A stretch of 64,000 bases of DNA from an uncultured Massilia sp. (GCF_913773735.1 NZ_CAJYEB010000023.1:496001-560000); one strand, 5' to 3'. Shown: positions 53,446 to 62,864, counted from the stretch's first letter. Program-made: numbers and translations. Notes: generated from the sequence alone by a model not told the origin.

Positions 53446-54666
53446 ATGTCCCATCCCCCCATCACGACCGGCAGCGCCGAATTCAAGCGCATCAACCGCG
53501 CCATGGTCTTCGGCGGCTTTTCCACCTTCGCCCTGCTGTACTGCGTGCAGCCGCTGATGCCGCTGCTGGCCCATGATTTTGGCCTGACGCCGGCCCAGAG
53601 CAGCCTCGCGCTGTCGGTGTCCACCGGCGCGCTGGCCGTCTCGCTGCTGGGCTCCAGCGTGCTGTCCGAGCGCTACGGCCGCAAGCCCCTGATGGCCGGC
53701 TCGATGTTCGCCGGCGGCGTGCTGACGCTGCTGGCCGCGTTCGCGCACAGCTACCCGCAACTGCTGGTGCTGCGCGCCCTGCTCGGCCTGCTGCTGGGCG
53801 GGATGCCGGCGCTGGCCATGGCCTACCTCGGCGAAGAGATCGACGGCCCGTCGCTGGGCCACTCGATGGGCCTGTACATCGGCGGCAGCGCCTTCGGCGG
53901 CATGGTCGGGCGCGTGCTGTCGTCCGTGATCAGCGATGTCTACGACTGGCGCGTCGCCGTCGGCACGATGGGCGCGGCCGGGCTGTACGCGGCGTGGGAA
54001 TTCCAGCGCAGCCTGCCGGCCTCGCGCCGCTTCCGCCAGGGGCGGGGCGGCCTGGCGGCCCTGGTCCACGGCACCCTCGCGCACATGCGCGACGCCGGGC
54101 TGCCCTGGATGTTCTGCCTGTCCTTCCTGCTGATGGGCACCTTCGTCAGCATGTACAACTACATCGGCTACCGCCTGCTGGGGCCGGAATACGGCCTGCG
54201 CCAGAGCGCCGTCGGGGCCTTGTCGGTGCTGTACCTGCTGGGCATCTTCAGTTCGGTCTGGGCCGGCAAGCTGGCCGACCGCCTGGGCCGGCGCAACGTG
54301 CTGTGGATCGTGATGGCGGCGATGCTGGCCGGCCTGCTGCTGACGCTGGCCGCGCCGCTGGCGCTGGTGGTGGCCGGCATGGGCCTGTTCACCTTCGGCT
54401 TCTTCGCCTCGCACTCGGTGGCCAGCAGCTGGGTCGGCCGGCGCGCGCGCCCGCCGCAGGCGCTGGCCTCGGCCCTGTACCTGTTCTTCTACTACCTGGG
54501 ATCGAGCTTGGTCGGCTGGCTGGCCGGCGTGCTGTGGGCGCACGGCGGCTGGCCCGGCGTGGTGACGCTGCTGGGCGCCATCCTGGCGACGGGACTGGCC
54601 GTGGCGCTGCGCCTGCGCGGGCTGGCGCCGCTGGAGCCGGTGCCGGCGCCCGTTCCGGTCGATTGA
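53446..54666 (+). CDS. MFS transporter (YnfM-like)
   Basis: A 406-residue inner membrane transporter with twelve predicted helices. TM1 begins NRAMVFGGFSTFALLYCVQPLMPLLAHDFG, and motif A is LSERYGRKPLMAGS. LADRLGRRNVLWI is the second-half equivalent. It resembles the YnfM family of putative exporters. The start at 53446 was chosen because the upstream extension is encoded by the repeat at 53.4 kb. Substrate unknown; no regulator is directly linked. Confidence 0.9.
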   Translation: MSHPPITTGSAEFKRINRAMVFGGFSTFALLYCVQPLMPLLAHDFGLTPAQSSLALSVSTGALAVSLLGSSVLSERYGRKPLMAGSMFAGGVLTLLAAFAHSYPQLLVLRALLGLLLGGMPALAMAYLGEEIDGPSLGHSMGLYIGGSAFGGMVGRVLSSVISDVYDWRVAVGTMGAAGLYAAWEFQRSLPASRRFRQGRGGLAALVHGTLAHMRDAGLPWMFCLSFLLMGTFVSMYNYIGYRLLGPEYGLRQSAVGALSVLYLLGIFSSVWAGKLADRLGRRNVLWIVMAAMLAGLLLTLAAPLALVVAGMGLFTFGFFASHSVASSWVGRRARPPQALASALYLFFYYLGSSLVGWLAGVLWAHGGWPGVVTLLGAILATGLAVALRLRGLAPLEPVPAPVPVD

Positions 54667-54691
54667 AGCCGGGAACGGTACCCGCGACGCC

Positions 54692-54776
54692 CGTCGCCCC
54701 GGCGCAGGCCGGGGCCCAATCATCGAGCGCTGTCGCGATGCATGCAAATTGGCCCCCGGCCTGCGCCGGGGCGACG
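54692..54776. repeat. Pair of family-1 palindromes in inverted orientation
   Basis: A unit at 54692-54717 and its reverse complement at 54751-54776 (one base longer) are separated by 33 bases, like a BIME. Each unit is itself palindromic (CCCCGGC, GCCGGGG). It lies between a convergent MFS gene and tetR gene, a typical position for such elements. Confidence 0.75.
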
Positions 54777-54780
54777 GTTG

Positions 54781-55383
54781 TTAATCCGGACGCGCCGTAT
54801 CCGGCACCAGCAGCGCCAGCAGATCGTCCGCCACCGCCTGCAACTCCCCCTTGTCGCGGTACACCCTTTCCATCACGACCAGGCCGCGCGTCGACGTGAC
54901 GAGGAGCCGCGCCGCCGCGGCCGGCGCCAGGGCCAGGCGGCCGCGCGCGTCCGGCCGCGCCAGCCGCTCTTCCAGCAGGGCGCGCACGCCGTCGAGCAGG
55001 CCGCGCAGGGCGGCGCGGATGGCGTCGTCCATGGCCGTCTCGTCGAGCGCCGTCTTGCTGGTCAGGCAGCCGCGCGTCATGGCGTCGTCGTCCGCCGCCG
55101 TCACCGTCTCGATCGAGAAGCGCAGGTAGTCGCGCAGCGCCGCGTCGACCGCGGGCGCGGCCAGCGCCGCGCGCACGCCGTCCAGGAACCACGCCCGGTA
55201 GCGCGCGAAGATCCTCAGGAAGATCGCCTGCTTGTCGCCGTAGGCGTGGTACAGCGAACCGCGCAGCACGCCGGTCGCCTGGGCGATGTCCTGCATCGAG
55301 GTCGCGCCGAAGCCGCGCCGCCAGAACAGCCGCAGCGCGCGGTCGAGGACCTCGTCCTCGTCGAATTGTCTCGTCCCTGCCAT
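54781..55383 (-). CDS. TetR-family transcriptional repressor
   Basis: A 200-residue regulator. The N-terminal helix-turn-helix is FGATSMQDIAQATGVLRGSLYHAYGDKQAIFL (about 27-58), followed by an all-helical ligand domain. It is divergent from the YbfB/YjiJ-type MFS gene across 98 bases that hold two perfect palindromes, so it most likely represses both. The start at 55383 (MAGTRQFDEDEVLD) matches family N-termini; the longer frame reads through the operators. Confidence 0.93.
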   Translation of the reverse strand: MAGTRQFDEDEVLDRALRLFWRRGFGATSMQDIAQATGVLRGSLYHAYGDKQAIFLRIFARYRAWFLDGVRAALAAPAVDAALRDYLRFSIETVTAADDDAMTRGCLTSKTALDETAMDDAIRAALRGLLDGVRALLEERLARPDARGRLALAPAAAARLLVTSTRGLVVMERVYRDKGELQAVADDLLALLVPDTARPD

Positions 55384-55413
55384 GCCGCCATTATCGGCAT
55401 TCTTGACATGGGC

Positions 55414-55450
55414 GTCAAATTTGACTACCGTGTCAAACATTATGTTTGAC
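55414..55450. promoter_or_regulatory. Tandem TetR operators
   Basis: GTCAAATTTGAC (55414-55425) and GTCAAACATTATGTTTGAC (55432-55450) are both perfect palindromes sharing the GTCAAA half-site. A further half-site GTCAAAC lies at 55457-55463. They fill the divergent promoter region between tetR and the MFS gene, as expected of repressor sites. Confidence 0.75.
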
Positions 55451-55481
55451 GGTGGTGTCAAACAACCCGACGAGGACAATC

Positions 55482-56732
55482 ATGCAATCCGTATCGACAA
55501 TCCGGGACGATGGCGCGGCCGTCGCACGCGCCATCCTGGCCGGCCTGTGCGCCAGCCTGGTGGGCATCGGGCTGGCGCGCTTCGCCTACACGCCCCTCAT
55601 TCCCGCGCTGATCCAGGCCCACTGGTTCGGCGCCGGCGACGTCGTGTTCCTCGGCGCCGCCAACCTCGCCGGCTACCTCGCCGGCGCGCTGTCCGGCAGG
55701 CCGCTGGCCCGGCGGCTGGGCGCGCGCCGCACGCTGCAGCTGATGATGGTGCTGGCCGCGCTGGCGTTCCTGGCCTGCGCGCTGCCGCTGTCGGTGGCAT
55801 GGTTCTTCGCCTGGCGTTTCCTGTCCGGCCTGTCCGGCGGCATCATCATGGTGCTGGCCGCGCTGACCGTGTTGCCGGCCGTCCCGCCGGCGCGCCGCGG
55901 CCTGGCCAGCGGCGCCATCTTCCTCGGCATCGGCCTGGGCATCGCGGCCTCGGGCACGCTGGTGCCGCTGCTGCTCGAACGGGGCCTGGCGGCCACCTGG
56001 ACCGGGCTGGGGCTGGTCTCGCTGGCGCTGGCGCTGGCCAGCTGGAACTGGTGGCCGCAGGGGACGGCATCCGGCGCCGCGGCAGTGTCCGCATCCGTGC
56101 CCGCATCCGTGCCGGCACCGGCGGCGGCGGGCGGCTCCGGCTTCGTGCTGCGGCTGATCTACGGCCAGTACGCGCTGAAGGCGGTGGGACTGGTGCCGAT
56201 GATGGTCTTCCTGGTCGACTACGTGGCCCGCGGCCTGCACATGGGCACGCATGCGGCGTCGATGTTCTGGATCGTCTACGGGATCGGCGCGATCGGCGGC
56301 CCGGTGGTGTACGGGATGCTCGGCGAGCGCCTCGGCACCGGCGCCGCCACGCGCCTGACGCTGCTGCTGCAGATCGGCGCGGCCGTCGCGCTGGTGGCGG
56401 GCACGCACCGCGCGGTGCTGGTCGCGGCCACCCTGGTCATCGGCAGCTTCCCGTCCGGCATCGTGCCGCTGACGCTGACCCGCATCCGCCAGGCCCTGCA
56501 CCACGACACCGCCGCCCAGGCCGCCGCGTGGAGCCGCGCCACCACGATCTTCGCGCTGTTCCAGGCGCTGGCCGGCTACGCCTGTTCCTGGCTGTTCGCC
56601 GCCAACGGCGGGGAGCACCGGAGCGTGCTGGCCGTGGGCGCCGTGGCGCTGGCGCTGGCCCTGCTGTCGGACCTGCTGCTGGCGCGCGCGGCCCATGCGC
56701 GCCTGGCGCAGGCCCCGGCGGCAGGGGCGTGA
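55482..56732 (+). CDS. YbfB/YjiJ-family MFS transporter
   Basis: A 416-residue membrane transporter with twelve helices. The N-terminus AILAGLCASLVGIGLARFAYTPLIPALI is characteristic of the YbfB/YjiJ family. A loop of Ala/Ser/Pro repeats (ASVPASVPAPAAAGGSG) separates the halves. GAGG precedes ATG 55482, 31 bases after the second operator palindrome. Expression should respond to the ligand of the divergent TetR protein. Probably an exporter; the substrate is unknown. Confidence 0.92.
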   Translation: MQSVSTIRDDGAAVARAILAGLCASLVGIGLARFAYTPLIPALIQAHWFGAGDVVFLGAANLAGYLAGALSGRPLARRLGARRTLQLMMVLAALAFLACALPLSVAWFFAWRFLSGLSGGIIMVLAALTVLPAVPPARRGLASGAIFLGIGLGIAASGTLVPLLLERGLAATWTGLGLVSLALALASWNWWPQGTASGAAAVSASVPASVPAPAAAGGSGFVLRLIYGQYALKAVGLVPMMVFLVDYVARGLHMGTHAASMFWIVYGIGAIGGPVVYGMLGERLGTGAATRLTLLLQIGAAVALVAGTHRAVLVAATLVIGSFPSGIVPLTLTRIRQALHHDTAAQAAAWSRATTIFALFQALAGYACSWLFAANGGEHRSVLAVGAVALALALLSDLLLARAAHARLAQAPAAGA

Positions 56733-56893
56733 TTTCGTCAATTCCGGCGATTGCGGGCGCGGTGTATTGCTGAGCGATGGAACTCATCCATACCGTTCGT
56801 GCGCCGTTTATTCTCTACCGACGTTATCATTTTGCTTCCAGCCCCGCGCTCTCCAGGGCGCGGATGAGACCCATCAATGCAAAGGAGTACGTC

Positions 56894-57211
56894 ATGTTGC
56901 AAGCAAACGAAATCCAGCAGCGATTCACTCATATTCAGCAAACCATCGGCGAAGCGGAGCAGGCCCTGGCCGATGCCCCGAACGAGATCCGCGACTGCAT
57001 CGAGAAGCTGTCGCGCGAAGCCAAGCAGGCCCAGAGCGTGATGCAGTCGAACGACCAGCAGCGCGTGATCGAGTGCGTCGACCGCCTGGAGGACATGGGC
57101 GACGAAGCCAAGCGCATCAGCCGTTCGCTGCCGACCATGCCGGCGCACCTGGAAGCGGCCGTCACGCGCGTGCATGCGGAATTGTCGGACCTGAAGCACA
57201 AGCTGCACTGA
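56894..57211 (+). CDS. Small helical protein of unknown function
   Basis: A 105-residue soluble protein predicted to be almost entirely helical, probably coiled-coil (IQQRFTHIQQTIGEAEQALADAPNEIRDCIEKLSREAKQAQSVM). It has two cysteines (DCIE, IECV) and no signal peptide. AAAGGAG sits 7 bases before the ATG, a strong ribosome binding site. It is a single-gene unit ending at a family-2 repeat. Reminiscent of phasin-like or stress-related small proteins, but I do not recognise a family. Confidence 0.78.
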   Translation: MLQANEIQQRFTHIQQTIGEAEQALADAPNEIRDCIEKLSREAKQAQSVMQSNDQQRVIECVDRLEDMGDEAKRISRSLPTMPAHLEAAVTRVHAELSDLKHKLH

Positions 57212-57230
57212 TCCGGCCGCCTTGCGCCTG

Positions 57231-57300
57231 GTGGGCACGGGGTGCCCAACCACTACCGTTGCACGTGATACATCGTAGGGTGGGCACCCCGTGCCCACCG
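57231..57300. repeat. Family-2 palindrome pair (GGGCAC variant)
   Basis: GGTGGGCACGGGGTGCCC at about 57231 and GGTGGGCACCCCGTGCCCACC at about 57280-57300 flank a 30-base centre. They are variants of the family-2 repeat with GGGCAC in place of GTGCGCAC. They sit between convergent genes. A partial copy (GGGCACGGGTGCCCACC) lies at 60491-60507. Confidence 0.65.
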
Positions 57301-57322
57301 AACGTGCGCGGTTCGCCGGCGC

Positions 57323-58564
57323 CTACAACACCCGTTTGGCGCGCAGGGCGGCGATCTCCTCGCCGCTCTTGCCCAGCACCTCGCGCAGCACCTCGTCGGT
57401 GTGCTGGCCCAGCAGCGGCGGCGCCTTGTCGCTCGTGGACGGCAGCGCCGACAGCTTCATCGGACTGCGCACCAGCTTCACCTCGCCGGCCTGCGGATGC
57501 GGCAGCGCGATCTGCATGCCGCGCGCCTGTACCTGCTCGTTGGCGAACACCTCGTCCAGCTCGTTGATCGGGCCGCAGGGCACGCCGGCCTCTTCCAGCA
57601 GCGCGATCCAGTCGTCGCGGTCCTTTTCCCTGACCATCGCGGCCAGCAGCGGCACCAGCGCGTCGCGGTTCTGCACGCGCAGCGGATTGGTGGCGAAGCG
57701 CGCGTCGTGCGCCAGTTCCGGCCGGCCGCCGGCCTCGACGAACTTGCGGTACTGGCCGTCGTTGCCGGTGGCGACGATCAGGTGGCCGTCGCGGCAGGCG
57801 AAGGTCTGGTAGGGCACGATGTTGGCGTGCGCATTGCCCCAGCGGCGCGGGCGCTTGCCGCTGTTGAGGTAGTTGCTGCCCACGTTGGCCAGCATCGCCA
57901 CCTGGGTGTCGAGCAGCGACATGTCGATGCGCTGGCCTTGGCCGGTGCGGTCGCGGTGGGTCAGCGCGGCCAGCACGGCCACCGTCGCGTACATCCCCGT
58001 CATCAGGTCGGTGATGGCCACGCCCGCCTTCTGCGGGCCGCCGCCGGGCAGGTCGTCGCGCTCGCCGGTGATCGACATCAGCCCGCCCATCCCCTGGATG
58101 AGGAAGTCGTAGCCGGCGCGGTGCGCGTACGGGCCGTCCTGGCCGAAGCCGGTGATCGAGCAGTACACCAGGTCGGGCTTGATGGCCTGCAGCGATTCGT
58201 AGTCGAGGCCGTAGCGCTTCAGGTGCCCGACCTTGAAGTTCTCGATCACCACGTCGCAATGGCGCACCAGGTCGCGCAGCAGCGCCTGGCCTTCGCTGCT
58301 GGCGATGTCGACGGTGACGGAGCGCTTGCCGCGGTTGGCGGACAGGTAGTAGGCCGCTTCCGTGGTCGGGTTGCCGGCGGCGTCCGCCGCGTAGGGCGGC
58401 CCCCAGGCGCGGGTGTCGTCGCCGGCGCCCGGGCGCTCGATCTTGATCACGTCGGCGCCGAGGTCGGCCAGGTTCTGCGAGCACCAGGGCCCGGCGAGGA
58501 CGCGCGACAGGTCGAGCACGCGGATGTGGTTCAGGGCGCCGGGCAGGGCGTTCGGTGGCGTCAT
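57323..58564 (-). CDS. CaiB/BaiF (class III) CoA-transferase
   Basis: A 413-residue CoA-transferase. It opens with IRVLDLSRVLAGPWCSQNLADLGADVIKIERP, the family hallmark, then GDDTRAWGPP. The catalytic Asp is in AGVAITDLMTGMYA. The set of motifs is close to formyl-CoA:oxalate or succinyl-CoA:acid transferases. No acyl-CoA partner gene is adjacent; the next gene upstream on this strand is a KefB-type antiporter 59 bases away. Substrate unassigned. Confidence 0.92.
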   Translation of the reverse strand: MTPPNALPGALNHIRVLDLSRVLAGPWCSQNLADLGADVIKIERPGAGDDTRAWGPPYAADAAGNPTTEAAYYLSANRGKRSVTVDIASSEGQALLRDLVRHCDVVIENFKVGHLKRYGLDYESLQAIKPDLVYCSITGFGQDGPYAHRAGYDFLIQGMGGLMSITGERDDLPGGGPQKAGVAITDLMTGMYATVAVLAALTHRDRTGQGQRIDMSLLDTQVAMLANVGSNYLNSGKRPRRWGNAHANIVPYQTFACRDGHLIVATGNDGQYRKFVEAGGRPELAHDARFATNPLRVQNRDALVPLLAAMVREKDRDDWIALLEEAGVPCGPINELDEVFANEQVQARGMQIALPHPQAGEVKLVRSPMKLSALPSTSDKAPPLLGQHTDEVLREVLGKSGEEIAALRAKRVL

Positions 58565-58623
58565 CGTGTCTCCAATGCTGGTCTGGTTGGCGCCGATTAT
58601 AGTCGGCGCGCGGCCTGCCGCGC

Positions 58624-60414
58624 TCAGCGCGGCGCCGGCTCGGGCGCGTCCAGCGCGGCCGCGAACACGCCGCGCTCGTTGTCGACGATGGCGTCGACGC
58701 GGTGCGCGTCGATGCCCATCGCGCCCAGCACGAAGGCCGACAGTTGCAGGCTGGCCTCGAAGGTTTCCGGCACCACGACGCTGGCGCCGGCCAGCTTGAG
58801 CGTGCGCGCGTGCTTCTCGTCGCGCGAGCGGGCGAACAGGCGCGCGTGCGGGAATTCGCGGCGGATGCCGCGCACCGCCTGCAGCGCGGCGGCCGGGTTG
58901 TCCATCGTGAGCACGATCGCCGGCGCTTCGCCGGCGTCGACGCGGCGCAGCAGTTCCGGACGGGCGGCGTTGCCGAAGAAGACCGGCGCGCCGGCGCCGC
59001 GCAGGCTGGCCACCAGCTTGGCGTCGTTCTCGAAGGCGACCCAGGGGATGTTCTGGGCGCTCAGCAGCTTGGCCAGCTGCTGGCCGACGCGCCCGAAGCC
59101 GGCGATGACCACGCGGCCGCGCGCCGACGCCAGGGCGCCGTCGTCCTGCGCCGCGGCGCGCTGCCGTTCGGCGTCTTCCCACCGGTCGCCGATGGCGCGC
59201 CCGAGCCGGGCCAGCAGCGGCGTGACGAACAGCGACAGGCCCACCGCCAGCATCACGCGCCCGCCCAGCGCGGCGTCCAGCAGGCGGCTGGCCACCGCGT
59301 AGCCGACCACGATGAAGGCGAACTCGCCGCCCTGGCCGAGCAGCAGCCCGCCCTCGACGGCGCGGCCCCAGGGCAGGCCGCCCAGGCGCAGCAGCGGCGC
59401 GATCACGATGCCCTTGAGCGCCACCAGCAGGAACACGGCGCAGGCCAGCCACAGCGGCGCGTGGACGATCTGCAGCGCGTCCATGCCCATCCCCACGGTC
59501 ATGAAGAACAGGCCCATGAGCAGGCCCTTGAAGGGTTCGACCATCAGCTCGACCTCGTGCTTGAACTCGGTCTCGGCCAGCAGCAGGCCGGCGATCAGGG
59601 CGCCCAGCGCCATCGACAGGCCGGCCATCCAGCACAGGCCGGCGATGCCGAAGGTGGACAGCAGGATCAGGGCCATGAACACGTCCGGCTGGCGGTGGCG
59701 GGCGAAAGCGCGGAACAGCGGATGCACGACGCGCCCGCCGACCAGGTAGATCAGCGCGATGGCGATGCCGGCCTTGCCCATCGCGAGCAGCACCTGCCAG
59801 GCGATGTCCATGCCGGTGCCGGCCGCGCCGCCGGCCAGCGCGCCGATCAGGATCAGGATCGGCACCACGGCCAGGTCCTGCAGCATCAGCACGGCGAACA
59901 CGGCCTGGCCGAGGCGCGAACCGGTGTCGTTGCGCTCGCCGAGCAGCTGCATCACCACGGCGGTGGACGACAGCGACAGCACCAGGCCCAGCACGAGGGC
60001 GGCGTCGGCCGGCAGGTCCAGCAGCAGGGCCGCCGCGCCGCCGAGCAGCGCCGCGCACAGCACGACCTGGGCGGCGCCGGTGCCGAACACCCAGCGCCGC
60101 ATCGCCCACAGGCGCGCGGCCGACAGCTCCAGGCCGATCATGAACATCAGGAACAGCACCCCGAGTTCGGCCAGCATCGCCACGTCCTCGTTGTTGGGGA
60201 AGGTGAGCCAGCCGAGCCAGGCCACGTCCCCGGCCAGGCGCCCCAGGCCGAAGGGGCCGAGCAGCGTGCCGACCGCGAGGAAGCCGAGCACCGGGTTGAT
60301 GCGCAGGCGCTGCAGCGTGGGGATCAGGATGCCGGAGAGGGTGAGGAAGAGGAGGATTTCCCGCAGGAAGGGGAAGGCGTGTTGCTCTTGCACGATGGCC
60401 TCGTCGTTACACAA
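58624..60414 (-). CDS. KefB/CPA2-type monovalent cation:proton antiporter
   Basis: A 596-residue protein. Twelve or so helices form the CPA2 Na+/H+-exchanger domain (about 15-390; family segment LGVLFLMFMIGLELS and the pore region VVMQLLGERNDTGSRLGQAVFAVLMLQDLAVVP). The cytoplasmic KTN/TrkA-N domain begins VVIAGFGRVGQQLAKLL (about residue 425) for NAD(H) binding. It exports K+ in exchange for protons, typically under electrophile stress; no KefF/G partner gene is near. The upstream TATACAATGG (on the minus strand) may be the -10. Confidence 0.92.
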   Translation of the reverse strand: MCNDEAIVQEQHAFPFLREILLFLTLSGILIPTLQRLRINPVLGFLAVGTLLGPFGLGRLAGDVAWLGWLTFPNNEDVAMLAELGVLFLMFMIGLELSAARLWAMRRWVFGTGAAQVVLCAALLGGAAALLLDLPADAALVLGLVLSLSSTAVVMQLLGERNDTGSRLGQAVFAVLMLQDLAVVPILILIGALAGGAAGTGMDIAWQVLLAMGKAGIAIALIYLVGGRVVHPLFRAFARHRQPDVFMALILLSTFGIAGLCWMAGLSMALGALIAGLLLAETEFKHEVELMVEPFKGLLMGLFFMTVGMGMDALQIVHAPLWLACAVFLLVALKGIVIAPLLRLGGLPWGRAVEGGLLLGQGGEFAFIVVGYAVASRLLDAALGGRVMLAVGLSLFVTPLLARLGRAIGDRWEDAERQRAAAQDDGALASARGRVVIAGFGRVGQQLAKLLSAQNIPWVAFENDAKLVASLRGAGAPVFFGNAARPELLRRVDAGEAPAIVLTMDNPAAALQAVRGIRREFPHARLFARSRDEKHARTLKLAGASVVVPETFEASLQLSAFVLGAMGIDAHRVDAIVDNERGVFAAALDAPEPAPR

Positions 60415-60523
60415 ACCAGGCCATTGTATATGAGATGTAAATGTTGCCGAAAGGAATGGTCGCGGTAGGGAGCATCGTGGCGGGCATGGCGGGCACGGGT
60501 GCCCACCACGGCCGCCGCGCGCC

Positions 60524-62845
60524 CTACGAATTCGCCTGCACCGCCTCCACCGGCGTCTCCTCCATCTGCCGGTGCCCGCCGGCCTGCGGCTGGCGGCTCT
60601 CGGCCGTGCGGATCAGCTCCTCCATCTCCGGATCGTGCACGTTGCGCAGTTCCAGGTAGCGGGCGATGGCGTTGTCCAGCGGCGGCAGCAGGATGCCGCG
60701 CTCGCTCGTCATGCCGGTGTAGCGCGGACGCGGCGCCGCCATGCCGAGTTCGGCCGCCGGCACCGCCTCCAGGCGTGCGGCATCGATGCCCGCCGCCGCC
60801 GCGGCCTGCGCGGCCAGGCCGGCCCAGGTGACGGCGCCCGCGTTGGCCAGGTGCCAGATCCCGCTTTCCGCGTCGATCGCCAGGTCCAGGCAGGCGTGCA
60901 CCAGGTCCGGCACGTAGGTCGGCGACACCGTCATGTCGGCGGCGGCGCGGAACGGCTCGCCGCGCTCCAGCGCCGCCAGGGCGAGCGTCACGAAGTTGTG
61001 GCGGTCCCAGGGGCCGAAGAAGGCGCTGGTGCGCACCACCAGCGCGCCCGGATGGGCGTCCAGCACGCGCCGCTCGGCTTCCAGCTTGCTGCGGCCGTAG
61101 GCGTTCAGCGGGGCCGGCGCGTCGCTCTCGACGTAGGGGCGGTCCTGCGCGCCGTCGAACACCAGGTCGCTGGAGAAGGTGGTCAGGTGCACGCCGTGGC
61201 GCGCGCAGGCGGCGGCCAGGATCGCGGCGCCGTCGGCGTTCTCGCGCATGCAGCGCGCGACGTCGTCCTCGGCCTCGTCCACGCGCACGTAGCCGGCCGT
61301 GTTGACCACCGCCCAGGGACGGTGCCGCGCCAGCGCGCGTTCGACGCTGGCCGGGTCGCCGATGTCCATGTCATGCCGCGACAGCAGCCGGAACGCGAGG
61401 TTGCGCTTCTTGCAGATGCGCGCGAACGCGCGGCCCAGCGTGCCGCTGGCGCCGGTGATCAGGATCGGGCGCGCATCGTTGCCGACCAGCGCGTGGCCGT
61501 CGGCCGAGATCGACGTGATCGCGTCCGGCGTGGCGACCGGCGGGCACAGGAAGCGGCCCGGACGGCGCCACCAGCCCTGGCCGCGCAGCACCGGGTGCGA
61601 CAGCGGCGCGCCCGACGCCAGTTCGCGCATCATGCGCGCCAGCGCGGTGGGACGCGGCTGCGGCGCGCGCACGTCGAACGGCCCCGGCTCGTAGTAGCCG
61701 CGGTTCTGCGTCACCAGGCTGTTCCAGTCGAAGGAGCCGAGCAGCGACCACACGGTGACGGCGCGCAGGTCGGCGCCGTTGGCGCGCGCCTGCTCGGCCG
61801 CGTCCCAGATCTCGAGCAGCCAGCGCAACTGGTCTTCGCGGTTGGCGTCGATGTGGGCCTCGGTGATGGCCAGCGGGATGCGATAGCGTTCCCAGGTCTC
61901 CATCAGCAGCGGGCCGATGCCGGCGGTCGGCGTGGCCAGCGCGCGCGAGGCTTCGATGTCGGCGCAGGGGATGCCGTCGGCGACGCCGCGGTGGTGCGGC
62001 GGATAGCGCTCGGGGCGGTGGTCGAGCCAGCGCTCGCTGGTGACGTAGTAGTTGACGCCGATGACGTCGGGCGGGCAGGGATTGTCCTTGAACCACAGGA
62101 ATTCGGCGGCGTCGATGCCGGTGGCCAGCAGGTAGTCCCACAGCGCGTGCCGCTCGTCGACCATGCCGCACAGCAGGTCCCAGGCGAGCCAGCGGCGCTC
62201 GTTGTAGAACTCGGCCACCTTGGCCATCTCGGGCGTGCCATAGGTCTTGCCGAGGTCGTCGGTCTGGACCAGTTTGGCATCCGGATTGACGGCGCGGATC
62301 GCACGCATGCACAGCACCACCGCGCGGCACTGGTTCAGCAGCGCCCGGACGAAGGTGCGGTCGTCGGTGCCGTGCGGGTACCAGACGCCGTACAGGCCGG
62401 CGAAGCGCGCCGTCGTGCACGGTTCGTTGACGGGGGTGTAGTACGTCAGCCACGGATAGCGCGCGGCCACGGCGCCGGCGTACTCGGCCAGTTGTCCGGC
62501 GAAGGCCGGATCGACCAGGCTCGTGTGGCGCGGACCGCTGCCGTGGTGGATCAGGCCGGCGATCGGCGTGACCCCGTGCGCGCGCAGCGCTTCCAGGCGC
62601 TCGTCCGGCCAGGACCAGTCGGCCTTGTCGATGCCGTCGGGCGCCGTGCGCTCCCACAGCACCGGGTAGCGGATCGCGCGGATGCCGGTGGCGGCGAAGC
62701 GGGCGATGTCGTCCGGGCGCGCGGCGTGGCCGTTGCGGTCGAGCTGGTGGAAGTAGTCGTCGCCGACGCGGTTGACGGTGCATTCGAGGCCGCCCCAGAG
62801 TTCCAGGGGACGGGCGTGGCTGTTCGTGCTCTTCGTGTTTGTCAT
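60524..62845 (-). CDS. GH1 glycosidase-like / RmlD-type reductase fusion
   Basis: A 773-residue two-domain cytoplasmic protein. Residues about 13-430 are a GH1-like TIM barrel with acid/base Glu141 in TPVNEPC and candidate nucleophile Glu329 in LAITEAHID. The usual ENG is EAH, so it is a divergent GH1. From 459, ILITGASGTLGRAFARIC begins an SDR of the dTDP-4-dehydrorhamnose reductase type with Tyr583 and Lys587 (YGRSK). It could modify and trim a surface sugar. The start at 62845 follows GGTGAAAT; a 16-base palindrome lies 20 bases upstream. Confidence 0.85.
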   Translation of the reverse strand: MTNTKSTNSHARPLELWGGLECTVNRVGDDYFHQLDRNGHAARPDDIARFAATGIRAIRYPVLWERTAPDGIDKADWSWPDERLEALRAHGVTPIAGLIHHGSGPRHTSLVDPAFAGQLAEYAGAVAARYPWLTYYTPVNEPCTTARFAGLYGVWYPHGTDDRTFVRALLNQCRAVVLCMRAIRAVNPDAKLVQTDDLGKTYGTPEMAKVAEFYNERRWLAWDLLCGMVDERHALWDYLLATGIDAAEFLWFKDNPCPPDVIGVNYYVTSERWLDHRPERYPPHHRGVADGIPCADIEASRALATPTAGIGPLLMETWERYRIPLAITEAHIDANREDQLRWLLEIWDAAEQARANGADLRAVTVWSLLGSFDWNSLVTQNRGYYEPGPFDVRAPQPRPTALARMMRELASGAPLSHPVLRGQGWWRRPGRFLCPPVATPDAITSISADGHALVGNDARPILITGASGTLGRAFARICKKRNLAFRLLSRHDMDIGDPASVERALARHRPWAVVNTAGYVRVDEAEDDVARCMRENADGAAILAAACARHGVHLTTFSSDLVFDGAQDRPYVESDAPAPLNAYGRSKLEAERRVLDAHPGALVVRTSAFFGPWDRHNFVTLALAALERGEPFRAAADMTVSPTYVPDLVHACLDLAIDAESGIWHLANAGAVTWAGLAAQAAAAAGIDAARLEAVPAAELGMAAPRPRYTGMTSERGILLPPLDNAIARYLELRNVHDPEMEELIRTAESRQPQAGGHRQMEETPVEAVQANS

Positions 62846-62864
62846 ATTTCACCAAATGTATTAA

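Noticed and set aside
60415-60523. Short open frame between the KefB-type and GH1-RmlD genes
   Set aside because: It is created by a partial family-2 palindrome and has no start signal or protein-like sequence.
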